Below, piece after piece: positions 31,397-39,042 of a stretch of 64,000 bases of DNA. Numbering within the stretch: position 1 is the first letter of the stretch; every line of letters starts with the position of its first letter. This DNA comes from Kribbella voronezhensis (GTDB taxonomy: Bacteria > Actinomycetota > Actinomycetes > Propionibacteriales > Kribbellaceae): the NCBI RefSeq assembly GCF_004365175.1, contig NZ_SOCE01000001.1:4099403-4163402 (forward strand), read 5' to 3'. The notes under the pieces are model-generated. The model ran no database searches and was not told the origin of the DNA. It was given only the letters and a program-made list of their open reading frames with translations. The position numbers and the translations under genes were made by a program.

Positions 31397-32445
31397 CGGC
31401 GAGCGCGGCGGGGTATTCGCCCGCCCAGGTGATCTCGCGGGCCCGGTCCGCCCGGCGGGCCCGGTCGCTGGTCGTGATCGCCGTCCTGGCCGCCGTGGTG
31501 TTCGTGATCTTCTGCGTCTCGCTGTCCCTCGGCGACTTCAAGATCCCGGTCGTCGACGTGGTGAAGACACTGTTCGGCGGCGGCGACCGGGCCACCGAGT
31601 TCATCGTGAACAAACTCCGGTTGCCGCGCGCGCTGACCGGCGTACTGGTCGGTCTCGCGCTCGGTCTGTCCGGTGCGATCTTCCAGAGCATCGCCCGCAA
31701 TCCGCTGGCCAGCCCGGACATCATCGGTGTCACGTACGGCGCGAGCGCGTTCGCGGTACTCGCCATCGTCACCCTCGGCCTGACCGGTGCCGCCGTGGCG
31801 GGCCTCGCGATCGCGGGGGCGTTGCTGACGGCGATCATCATGTATCTGCTGGCCTGGCGACGCGGGGTTTCCAGCTACCGCTTGATCCTGGTCGGAATCG
31901 GGATCGGTGCGATGGCGACCAGCTTCACGTCGTACCTGCTGACCAAGGCGCGCGTCGAGATCGCCCAGCAGGCGCTGATCTGGTTGACCGGCAGTCTGAA
32001 CGGACGGGACTGGTCACAGGTCCGCTCGATGGCGATCACCCTGGCGGTGCTTTCGCCGGTACTGGTGTTGCTGGTGCACCGGCTGCGCATCCTGCAGCTC
32101 GGCGACGAAACGGCGTACGGGTTGGGGTTGCGGGTCGAGCTGTCGCGGCTCGGGTTGATCGTGGTCGGTGTGCTGCTGGCCGCGATGGCGACGGCCGCGG
32201 CGGGGCCGATCGGGTTCGTCGCGTTCGTCGCGCCGCCGATCGCGCGGTGGCTGACTCGTTCGCCCGGGCCGGCTCTGGTCCCGTCGGCGCTGATCGGTGC
32301 GTTCGTGGTGTCGCTGTCCGACCTGATCGCGCAGCACGGGCTGGGGCACACCCAGTTGCCGGTCGGTGTGATCACCGGTGTCGTCGGCGCGCCGTACCTG
32401 ATGTTCCTGCTGGCCCGGGCCAACCGGGTAGGGAGTGGTGGCTGA
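31393..32445 (+). CDS. FecCD-family iron-siderophore ABC permease 2
   Basis: This 350-residue paralogue of the preceding permease has LRLPRALTGVLVGLALGLSGAIFQSIARNPLASPDIIGVTYGA and ETAYGLGLRVELSRLG as its EAA-like cytoplasmic contacts for the ATPase. The GTG at 31393 forms a GTGA overlap with the preceding stop, and an upstream start is not available. It completes the membrane channel for ferric-siderophore import. Confidence 0.92.
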   Translation: MTASAAGYSPAQVISRARSARRARSLVVIAVLAAVVFVIFCVSLSLGDFKIPVVDVVKTLFGGGDRATEFIVNKLRLPRALTGVLVGLALGLSGAIFQSIARNPLASPDIIGVTYGASAFAVLAIVTLGLTGAAVAGLAIAGALLTAIIMYLLAWRRGVSSYRLILVGIGIGAMATSFTSYLLTKARVEIAQQALIWLTGSLNGRDWSQVRSMAITLAVLSPVLVLLVHRLRILQLGDETAYGLGLRVELSRLGLIVVGVLLAAMATAAAGPIGFVAFVAPPIARWLTRSPGPALVPSALIGAFVVSLSDLIAQHGLGHTQLPVGVITGVVGAPYLMFLLARANRVGSGG

Positions 32446-32446
32446 G

Positions 32447-33334
32447 ATGGAGACTCTGATGGAACACAGCCTGTCCGCCGAGAACCTTGCCGTCGGCTAC
32501 GACCAGCGCGAGATCATCCACGACCTGTCGGTGCGGATCCCGGCCGGCAAGATCAGCGTGATCGTCGGCGCCAACGCGTGCGGCAAGTCCACGCTGCTGA
32601 AGACGCTGGCCCGGTTGCTCAAGCCCAGCAGGGGATCCGTGCTGCTGGACGGCAGGAGCATCCAGCAGATCCCGACCCGCGAGGTCGCCACCAGACTCGG
32701 ACTGTTGCCTCAGGCACCGACTGCGCCGGAAGGCATCACGGTGGCGGACCTGGTCGGCCGGGGGCGCTATCCGAGACAGGGCTGGATCCGGCAGTGGACC
32801 TCGGCCGACGACGAGGCGATCGCCGACGCGATGCTGTCGACCGACGTGCTGGAGATCGCCGACCGGCCGATCGACGAGCTCTCCGGCGGTCAGAGGCAGC
32901 GCGTCTGGATCGCGATGGCGCTGGCGCAGGAGACCGGCATCCTGCTGCTCGACGAACCGACCACGTTCCTCGACCTGACCCACCAGATCGACGTCCTGGA
33001 ACTGCTGGTCGACCTGAACAAGCGCGACCAGCGAACCATCGTCCTGGTCCTGCACGACCTGAACCAGGCGTGCCGATTCGGCGACCACCTGATCGCGATG
33101 AAGAACGGCGCAATCGTCGCCGAAGGCAACCCGGCCGACGTGATCACCGAACACCTCGTCCAGGACGTCTTCGGCCTCCCCGTCAAGGTCATCCCCGACC
33201 CGGTCGCCGGTACGCCGATGGTCGTCCCCCTCGGCCGCCACACACCCCCAACCCCCGACTCCACCACCCCGGCCGCCAAGGCCCTCGCCGCCTCCGCAGC
33301 CGCCCACGGAATCTGCACCCCAACCAAGCGCTAG
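32447..33334 (+). CDS. Iron-siderophore ABC transporter ATPase (FepC type)
   Basis: This 295-residue ATPase has Walker A GANACGKST at 41-49, the Q-loop in LLPQAP, the signature LSGGQRQR, Walker B ILLLDEPT and the switch His in VLHDLNQAC. It powers the FecCD pair encoded upstream. ATG 32447 is preferred because GGGAG (32431-32435) sits 11 nt upstream; the GTG at 32435 lies within that site, and the ATG at 32459 is a further alternative. A Pro/Ala-rich C-terminal tail of about 30 residues (from GRHTPPTPDS) exceeds the usual family length. Confidence 0.92.
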   Translation: METLMEHSLSAENLAVGYDQREIIHDLSVRIPAGKISVIVGANACGKSTLLKTLARLLKPSRGSVLLDGRSIQQIPTREVATRLGLLPQAPTAPEGITVADLVGRGRYPRQGWIRQWTSADDEAIADAMLSTDVLEIADRPIDELSGGQRQRVWIAMALAQETGILLLDEPTTFLDLTHQIDVLELLVDLNKRDQRTIVLVLHDLNQACRFGDHLIAMKNGAIVAEGNPADVITEHLVQDVFGLPVKVIPDPVAGTPMVVPLGRHTPPTPDSTTPAAKALAASAAAHGICTPTKR

Positions 33335-33343
33335 TACCCGCTT

Positions 33344-33409
33344 CCCGCCGCTCCTTCGTCGGGCGCTCGACCCACCCGCCCCCAGGACGCCGCTCCTCCG
33401 TCGCGGCTC
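33344..33409 (-). repeat. Copy 2 of the dispersed G-rich intergenic repeat (inverted)
   Basis: Read on the minus strand from 33409 it begins GAGCCGCGACGGAGGAGCGG, then has a G-rich stretch with GGGCGGGTGGGTCGAGCG, then CCGACGAAGGAGCGGCGGG. It aligns closely with the plus-strand copy at 33857-33917, differing at only a few positions over the first 45 bases. Confidence 0.75.
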
Positions 33410-33856
33410 AGCCCGCGGGTGCACATGGTTGGTGGGTCGGGGTTCGGGTGAACCCGCAGTCGGACAGCGCTCGCGAGCACGGCCCATAGGAGCCGGCGGA
33501 GCGGATCTTCGCCGGCGAACTCGGCCGTGCCTGCTGCTAGTTCGACTGATCGGTCATGGTGCCGAGCAGCTTCGCCCGCCACGGATTGCGGTGGGGGCCG
33601 CGGCTTCGAGCCCAGAAAGGTACGGTGACCAGCCGCCGAGCGGAGACGAACTGCGGTGATGCGACCGCCGTTGGCGCAACTGGCCGGGCGGGGTGGAGCA
33701 CCGCCAATGCCGCGAGGGTTCGTCCCGAACCGGCCGACAGCGGGCAACGATCGTGCTCGCGAGCCGACCCGGGAGCGTCGCGCCCAGGGTCTGGGTTCGG
33801 CGCTAGGAGCGTTTCCCGCGGGCGGGCACCACAGGCCACCCGCACCCGCCGCACTA

Positions 33857-33917
33857 GCCGCGACGGAGGAGCGGCGTTTTGGGGTGGGTGGGTCGAGCGG
33901 CCGACGGGAGGAGGGCG
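33857..33917 (+). repeat. Copy 3 of the dispersed G-rich intergenic repeat
   Basis: It begins GCCGCGACGGAGGAGCGGCG, continues TTTTGGGGTGGGTGGGTCG and ends GCCGACGGGAGGAGGGCG. The G-run has three adjacent tracts and a fourth 13 bases on, so a quadruplex with one long loop is possible. Confidence 0.75.
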
Positions 33918-33964
33918 CGATGCGGGCGCGACCTACGGGTGAGCCATTGACGGGTTGGGTAATT

Positions 33965-33985
33965 GTTAGTTAACTTTCCTGACAG
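33965..33985. promoter_or_regulatory. Palindrome-like element before the secreted phosphoesterase gene
   Basis: The element starts GTTAGTTAACTTTCCTGACA; its complement contains AGGAAAGTTAACTAAC. From memory, elements of the form AGGAAAGTTTCCTAAC occur before many secreted carbohydrate-active genes in soil actinomycetes, and this agrees over most positions. It lies 38-58 bp before the ATG at 34023. Confidence 0.4.
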
Positions 33986-34022
33986 TTAGAGAAACACTCC
34001 CGATCGCCCCGCTGGAGTTCTC

Positions 34023-35624
34023 ATGTCGCGAAGTCGTGTGTCGGTCAAAGTGTTACCACCGTTCCTGGTTGCCGCGCTGGTGGCCGGGGTCGGGTTGAGT
34101 GCGAGTGCCCAGACAGCTGCCGATTCGCTGCTGTCACAGCGTAAACCGGTGCTGACCTCGAGTGTGGAGACCAGCTCGTACGGCGGCAGCCTCGCCGTCG
34201 ACGGGAGTCTCAGCACCCGGTGGGCCAGCGCGGAAGGCGTTGACCCGCAGTGGATCCGGGTCGATCTCGGTCAGGCTGCCACGGTCCATCGGGTCAAGCT
34301 GACCTGGGAAGTGGCGTACGGCAAGGACTACCGCGTGGAGGTCTCCGACGACGGAACCACCTTCACCACCATCAAGGACGTTGTCGGCGGCAACGGTGCT
34401 ACCGACGACCTGACCGGGCTCACAGGCCACGGCCGCTATGTCCGTGTGGTCGGCACCAAGCGCGGCACCAGCTATGGCTACTCCCTGTGGGAGCTGGAGG
34501 TCTACGGCAGCACGGATTCCACCGGTGACACCCAAGCACCCACAGTCCCGACCGGGCTGGCGGCCACCGGCGTCACCGCCACCACCGCGACGCTGAACTG
34601 GACGCCCTCGACAGACAACGTGGGCGTGAGCTCGTACGACGTACTGCGCAATGGTGCCGTGATCGCCAACGTTGCCCAGCCGCCGTACAACGACACCGGC
34701 TTGAGCGCGAGTACGGCGTACAGCTACACCGTGAAGGCTCGGGACCTGGCCGGCAATGTCTCGGCGGCCAGCGCTGCCCTCGCCGTGCAGACACCGGCAG
34801 GCGGCGGCGGGCAGTTCGTCATCGCGGCAGCGGGCGATATCGCGGAGCAGTGCACCGCCTCGAGTTCGAGCTGCGCGCACCCCAAGACCGCGGCCCTGGT
34901 CCAGGCGATGAACCCGGCCAACGTCATCACGATGGGCGACAACCAGTACGACGACGCGCATCTGTCGGACTTCCAGAACTACTACGACAAGACCTGGGGC
35001 AAGTTCAAGGCGATCACCAAGCCGATCCCCGGGAACCACGAGACGTACGACGACACGCCGTTCGACGGCTACCACAAGTACTTCGGATCGATCGCGACGC
35101 CGCAGGGCAAGAACTACTACAGCTGGGATCGCGGCAACTGGCACTTCATCGCGCTCGACTCGAACGACTTCGTCACCCACGACAACCTGGCCGAGCCGGC
35201 GCAGCTCACCTGGCTGAAGCAGGACCTGGCCAGCAACACCAAGGGTTGCATCGCGGCCTACTACCACCACCCGCGGTTCAGCTCGGGTGACCACGGCGAC
35301 AACCCGGACAGTGCCCTGCTCTGGCAAACGCTGGTCGGCGCCAAGGTCGACCTGGTCCTGAACGGTCACGATCACCACTACGAGCGGTTCTACCCGCAGA
35401 ACGTCGACGGCCAGAAGGACCCGAACGGTCCGGTCCAGATCATCGGCGGCACCGGCGGCGCGTCGTTCTACCCGGTGCACGCGGCGCACGCCGCCACGGC
35501 CAAGCTGATCCACGACAAGAACGGTGTCCTGAAGCTCTCGATGACCGACAACACGTTCACCGAGCAGTTGATCGGGGTCGACAACACGGTGCTGGACAGC
35601 AGCCCGACCTACACCTGCCACTGA
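34023..35624 (+). CDS. Secreted metallophosphoesterase with F5/8-type C (discoidin) and fibronectin III domains
   Basis: This 533-residue exported protein has a signal peptide (1-30), an F5/8 C/CBM32-like domain (about 38-162: AVDGSLSTRWAS, QWIRVDLG, GYSLWELEVYG), a fibronectin III domain (about 172-258) and a calcineurin-like phosphoesterase domain (about 265-525). The metal motifs GDI, GDNQYDD, GNHE, HHPR and NGHDHHYER are all present, so the active site looks intact. It should bind a surface glycan and hydrolyse a phosphoester outside the cell; the substrate is unknown. The next gene begins 2 bp after its stop, indicating an operon. Confidence 0.92.
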   Translation: MSRSRVSVKVLPPFLVAALVAGVGLSASAQTAADSLLSQRKPVLTSSVETSSYGGSLAVDGSLSTRWASAEGVDPQWIRVDLGQAATVHRVKLTWEVAYGKDYRVEVSDDGTTFTTIKDVVGGNGATDDLTGLTGHGRYVRVVGTKRGTSYGYSLWELEVYGSTDSTGDTQAPTVPTGLAATGVTATTATLNWTPSTDNVGVSSYDVLRNGAVIANVAQPPYNDTGLSASTAYSYTVKARDLAGNVSAASAALAVQTPAGGGGQFVIAAAGDIAEQCTASSSSCAHPKTAALVQAMNPANVITMGDNQYDDAHLSDFQNYYDKTWGKFKAITKPIPGNHETYDDTPFDGYHKYFGSIATPQGKNYYSWDRGNWHFIALDSNDFVTHDNLAEPAQLTWLKQDLASNTKGCIAAYYHHPRFSSGDHGDNPDSALLWQTLVGAKVDLVLNGHDHHYERFYPQNVDGQKDPNGPVQIIGGTGGASFYPVHAAHAATAKLIHDKNGVLKLSMTDNTFTEQLIGVDNTVLDSSPTYTCH

Positions 35625-35625
35625 C

Positions 35626-36870
35626 ATGTACCTCGCCACCAGCCGGGCCGCCGACAACGGCGGCCCGGCCACCGGTAACACCGCGCTCCGCTGGCGCCGA
35701 GTGTCCGGCAACGTCGTCGCCCTCGGTCTGGTCAGCCTCGTCACCGACATCTCCTCGGAGATGGTGACGGCAGTCCTTCCTCTCTACCTGGTTCTCGGTC
35801 TCGGCCTCAACCCGTTGCAGTTCGGTCTCCTCGACGGCCTGTACGCCGGTGCGACCGCCGTACTGCGGATCGTCGGCGGGTACGCCGCGGATCGCTGGCA
35901 TCGCCTCAAGGCGGTGGCCGGGATCGGCTACGGACTCTCGGCGATCTGCAAGCTGGGCCTGATCCTGGCCGGCTCGTCGGTGGCGGGGATCGGTGCGGTA
36001 CTTGCTGTGGATCGTGCGGGCAAGGGCATCCGGACCGCCCCTCGGGATGCCCTGATCTCGCTGAGCAGCAAGCCGGAGGCGCTCGGCCGCTCGTTCGGCG
36101 TACACCGTGCGCTGGACACGGCCGGTGCGTTCCTCGGTCCGCTGGTCGCTATGGGCGTGCTGTGGGTGAGCCTCGGCGACTACGGATCCGTCTTCGTGAC
36201 CAGTTTCTGCATCGCCGGGTTCGGCGTGCTGCTGCTGGTCGTGGCAGTTCGCGACCGGGTCCGGAAACATCGTGCCGCCGGTATTCCGTTGCGGGCGATG
36301 TTTGCCTTGCTGGGACGGAATAGTTTCCGCCGGATGTGCGGCTGGGCCGCGCTTCTTGGCCTGGTGACAATCACGGATTCCTTTGTGTACTTGGCTTTGC
36401 AGCGACGGTGGGAGATCAGCAGCACCTTGTTTCCGTTGTTGCCGCTCGGTACTACGGGAGTCTTTCTGCTGCTCGCCGTGCCGCTCGGCCGGTTGGCGGA
36501 CAAGGTCGGTCGCTGGAAGGTGTTCGTCGGCGGTCACCTCGCGTTGGTGGTCTGCCTGCTCCTGGTCTGCGGACCGGTCGGCGGCCCGTGGCCGGCCGTC
36601 GGCGCTCTGGCGTTGCACGGGACGTTCTACGCCGCGACGGACGGCGTGCTTCCCGCGGCCGCGGGTCCGTTGCTGCCGGAAGGTCTTCGAGCCAGTGGCT
36701 TGGCACTGCTTCAGACCGGGCAGGCGCTGGCGCGAATGGCGTCGGCCGTGCTCTTCGGCCTCGCGTGGACGCTGTGGGACCTGGGTCCGTCGTTGCTCGT
36801 GACGGCGGGCCTCCTACTGGCGATCACGGTCGCCGCCGCTGTCGTCAAACCCTGGGAGGCAAAGGGATGA
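35626..36870 (+). CDS. MFS transporter coupled to the secreted phosphoesterase
   Basis: This 414-residue membrane protein has about twelve hydrophobic segments. LVTDISSEMVTAVLPLYLVLGLGLNP is the typical first-helix block of a large bacterial MFS group, and the motif A loop GGYAADRWHRLKAV and GRLADKVGRWKV are both present. It is encoded 2 bp after the phosphoesterase and overlaps the next gene by 4 bp, so it may import a product of that enzyme or export a partner; this is inference. Related MFS proteins include metal and drug exporters. Confidence 0.88.
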   Translation: MYLATSRAADNGGPATGNTALRWRRVSGNVVALGLVSLVTDISSEMVTAVLPLYLVLGLGLNPLQFGLLDGLYAGATAVLRIVGGYAADRWHRLKAVAGIGYGLSAICKLGLILAGSSVAGIGAVLAVDRAGKGIRTAPRDALISLSSKPEALGRSFGVHRALDTAGAFLGPLVAMGVLWVSLGDYGSVFVTSFCIAGFGVLLLVVAVRDRVRKHRAAGIPLRAMFALLGRNSFRRMCGWAALLGLVTITDSFVYLALQRRWEISSTLFPLLPLGTTGVFLLLAVPLGRLADKVGRWKVFVGGHLALVVCLLLVCGPVGGPWPAVGALALHGTFYAATDGVLPAAAGPLLPEGLRASGLALLQTGQALARMASAVLFGLAWTLWDLGPSLLVTAGLLLAITVAAAVVKPWEAKG

Positions 36871-37850
36871 AGAAGCTACTGATCGGAGTCGTCGGGTTTG
36901 CCGTCTTCGCCGGGGCAGCGGTCGCGTACGTCGTCTCCGCGCGCGGAGACGAGCCGGCGGTCAACGCGGTCGCGGTGGTCACCGGGCAGCCGCTGCCGTT
37001 GGACGGCCACACCTTGTTCTTCCGGAATGTTGCCCAAGGCCCGGACTTCGGCAAGTTGGCGGCGGTGCCGAGAACAGCGCCGACCGAGCCGCGAAAGGTC
37101 GGAGATCTCCGCTGCGACCGCTTCGCGGCCGCTCGCGGTACGGGGATCTGCCTTCGAGTCCGGCAGGGGTCGTTGCCGCCGGTGACCGACCTGCTCGTGC
37201 TCGGGGCCGATCTGTCGGTCCGGCATCAGGAGACGTTGCCCGGTACGCCGAGCCGGGCCCGGGTTTCCCCGGACGGGCGGCTCGTCTACTGGACGCTGTT
37301 CGTCACCGGTGATTCGTATTCGGCGACCGGGTTCTCCACCCGCAGCGGGCTGTACGAGGTGCAGACGGGGCGGTTGGTGAAGACCATCGAGGAGCTTCCG
37401 GTGTTCGTCGGCGGCCGGCGGTACTTCGCCTCGGACGTCAACTACTGGGGGATCACCTTTGGTGCCGACGGCAACCGGTTCTACGCGACACTGAGCAGCA
37501 AGGGGAAGACGTACCTGGTCGAGGCCGACTACCGGAAGTACCGGGGCGACGCGATCCTCGAGAACGTGGAGTGCCCTTCGCTGTCACCGGACGGAAAGCG
37601 AATCGCCTACAAGCAAAAGGTTTCCGACGGGGTATGGCGCCTCGCGGTCGCCGACCTGGCGACGAAGCGAGTGACCCGGCTGGCCGAGACCCGCAGCGTC
37701 GACGACCAGCCGTTGTGGCGGGACGACGCGACGATCCTGTACGGGCTGCGCCGGGACGGCGACGCCTCGGATGTCTGGTCGGTGCCGGCCAACGGGGGCG
37801 GTACGCCGGTCCTGCTCATCCCCGACGCGAGCAGCCCGGCGTACGGATGA
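36867..37850 (+). CDS. Membrane-anchored beta-propeller-like (TolB/WD40-type) protein
   Basis: This 327-residue protein has one N-terminal hydrophobic segment (about 4-24) followed by repeated strands with the RVSPDGRLVYWT and SLSPDGKRIAYKQ signatures of TolB-type propeller blades. It should be exported and tethered or cleaved. Its start (ATGA) overlaps the MFS stop, so it belongs to the phosphoesterase operon. Propeller proteins of this kind act as binding scaffolds; no ligand is evident. Its stop directly abuts the convergent membrane protein gene at 37851. Confidence 0.75.
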   Translation: MKKLLIGVVGFAVFAGAAVAYVVSARGDEPAVNAVAVVTGQPLPLDGHTLFFRNVAQGPDFGKLAAVPRTAPTEPRKVGDLRCDRFAAARGTGICLRVRQGSLPPVTDLLVLGADLSVRHQETLPGTPSRARVSPDGRLVYWTLFVTGDSYSATGFSTRSGLYEVQTGRLVKTIEELPVFVGGRRYFASDVNYWGITFGADGNRFYATLSSKGKTYLVEADYRKYRGDAILENVECPSLSPDGKRIAYKQKVSDGVWRLAVADLATKRVTRLAETRSVDDQPLWRDDATILYGLRRDGDASDVWSVPANGGGTPVLLIPDASSPAYG

Positions 37851-38462
37851 TCAGGCCTTCCGTACCTGGTGGACGATCAGACCGGCGAGGAGTGCGCCGA
37901 GGGTGCCGAGGGTGAGGTCGCCGAGCGTGTCGGTGTAGGCGGTCTGGAGCTCGGGCGAGTGCCGGACGAAGGCGACGTACTCGCCGAGCTCCCAGATCAC
38001 GGCCGCGGTGGCGCCGAATCCGAGCGCGACGAACACGGTCAACGCGCGGGTCAATGATCGCGGCGCGAAGGCAGTCAGGACGCCGGCCGTGAGGAGCGCC
38101 CACAAGACGAAGTGCATGGCGTCGTCCCACCAGCTGATGGTGTCGAACAGGTTCAGCCGGTTGCCGATCAGGTCGACCAGCCAGGGGAGCGTCATCAGCA
38201 GGTCCGCGGACCATGGGAACACCTTGTGGAGCTTGCTCCTCGCCCGGCCGTAAGCGAACCACCACAGCGGCAGGACCAAAGCGCCGATCGGGTAGACGAT
38301 CAGCCGGGCGGTCGAGGCCTTGCCCTTGATACCGCTCAGGTCCGGCCAGATGAGGGCCGAGAGCAACAAAGCGAAGAGGGCGACCTTGGCCGCCAGCGCG
38401 GCGTACCGGAGTACTGCGGGCCCGGTGATGGAAGGGACGGTCCTGGCAACCATCGTCGTCAT
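37851..38462 (-). CDS. Integral membrane protein, DUF2238/YjdF-like
   Basis: This 203-residue protein has about six hydrophobic segments. The block TISWWDDAMHFVLWALLTAGVL with the W-D-x-x-x-H core and WELGEYVAF resembles DUF2238 (YjdF) membrane proteins, for which no function is known. The ATG at 38462 is chosen; a second ATG at residue 4 is possible. It abuts the preceding convergent operon with no spacer. A terminator hairpin lies upstream between it and the FKBP gene. Confidence 0.65.
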   Translation of the reverse strand: MTTMVARTVPSITGPAVLRYAALAAKVALFALLLSALIWPDLSGIKGKASTARLIVYPIGALVLPLWWFAYGRARSKLHKVFPWSADLLMTLPWLVDLIGNRLNLFDTISWWDDAMHFVLWALLTAGVLTAFAPRSLTRALTVFVALGFGATAAVIWELGEYVAFVRHSPELQTAYTDTLGDLTLGTLGALLAGLIVHQVRKA

Positions 38463-38513
38463 ACCTCCAGTGAACCTGCCCGGGTCCGCCTGCGGATGAG
38501 TAGATCTACTGAA

Positions 38514-38553
38514 AAGCCCCCGGTCTGCGTCATTGTGACGCAGCCGGGGGCTT
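38514..38553 (-). terminator. Terminator of the FKBP gene
   Basis: AAGCCCCCGG (38514-38523) pairs with CGGGGGCTT (38545-38553), with the inner stem CTGCGTCA / TGACGCAG continuing it almost to the loop. On the minus strand the hairpin runs into a short T-run (CTTTTC). It lies 16 bp after the FKBP stop. Confidence 0.85.
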
Positions 38554-38568
38554 CTTGGTTGGAGGACG

Positions 38569-38940
38569 TCAGCCGACGCTGACCAGGTCGACCACGAAGA
38601 TCAGGGTCTCGCCGGGCTTGATCGCGCCGCCCGCGCCACGGTCGCCGTACGCCAGGTGCGGCGGGATGACCAGCTTGCGCCGGCCGCCGACCTTCATGCC
38701 CTGGACGCCGGTGTCCCAGCCCTTGATGACCCGGCCGACGCCGAGCTGGAAGTCCAGCGGAGCGCCGCGGTTGTACGAGGCGTCGAACTCCTCGCCGGTG
38801 GAGTGGGCGACGCCCACGTAGTGCACGCTCACCTGGGACCCGGCCTTGGCCTCCGCGCCGTCGCCCTCGGTGATGTCGGTGATCTCCAGATCCGCCGGCG
38901 GCGGGCCGTCCGGAAAGTCGATCTCAGGCTTGTCAGTCAT
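38569..38940 (-). CDS. FKBP-type peptidyl-prolyl cis-trans isomerase
   Basis: This 123-residue single-domain FKBP has VSVHYVG near 38-44, the core EEFDASYNRGAPLDFQLGVGRVIKGWDTGVQGMKVGGRRKLVIPPHLAYG with the usual aromatic pocket residues (Tyr, Phe, Trp), and the closing GETLIFVVDLV. It catalyses proline isomerisation in protein folding. There is no signal peptide, so it is cytosolic. It is a monocistronic unit ending at a strong hairpin. Length matches the common actinobacterial cytosolic FKBP. Confidence 0.95.
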   Translation of the reverse strand: MTDKPEIDFPDGPPPADLEITDITEGDGAEAKAGSQVSVHYVGVAHSTGEEFDASYNRGAPLDFQLGVGRVIKGWDTGVQGMKVGGRRKLVIPPHLAYGDRGAGGAIKPGETLIFVVDLVSVG

Positions 38941-39042
38941 ACCTCAAGCTAACCAGATCCCCTCAACAGGGCACTCCACAGCCCTGTACTCCGGTGCGCC
39001 CGCCGCCTGAGCGCGGGCACACCGGGCGACCGCACGTCGCAG

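Larger units (their letters stand above)
33335..34022. other. 688-bp gap without a gene, flanked by inverted copies of the dispersed repeat
   Basis: No convincing coding region is present: the open frames through it are Arg/Pro-rich artefacts of high GC. It contains a minus-orientation repeat copy at 33344-33409 and a plus-orientation copy at 33857-33917, which form an inverted pair around about 450 bp. Smaller inverted blocks lie inside (GCTCGCGAGCACG near 33470 and its complement near 33750; GGTTCG-TCC-CGAACC near 33718). The last 60 bp are the promoter region of the secreted phosphoesterase. Confidence 0.6.

Noticed and set aside
33331..33747. Open frames through the 688-bp gap after the iron transporter ATPase gene
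   Set aside because: The products are Arg/Pro/Gly-rich without family likeness, and the region holds an inverted repeat pair; no ribosome-binding site is seen.
33344..33917. An insertion sequence bounded by the inverted repeat copies
   Set aside because: The enclosed 450 bp encodes no transposase, there are no target-site duplications that I can see, and the same repeat occurs singly elsewhere.
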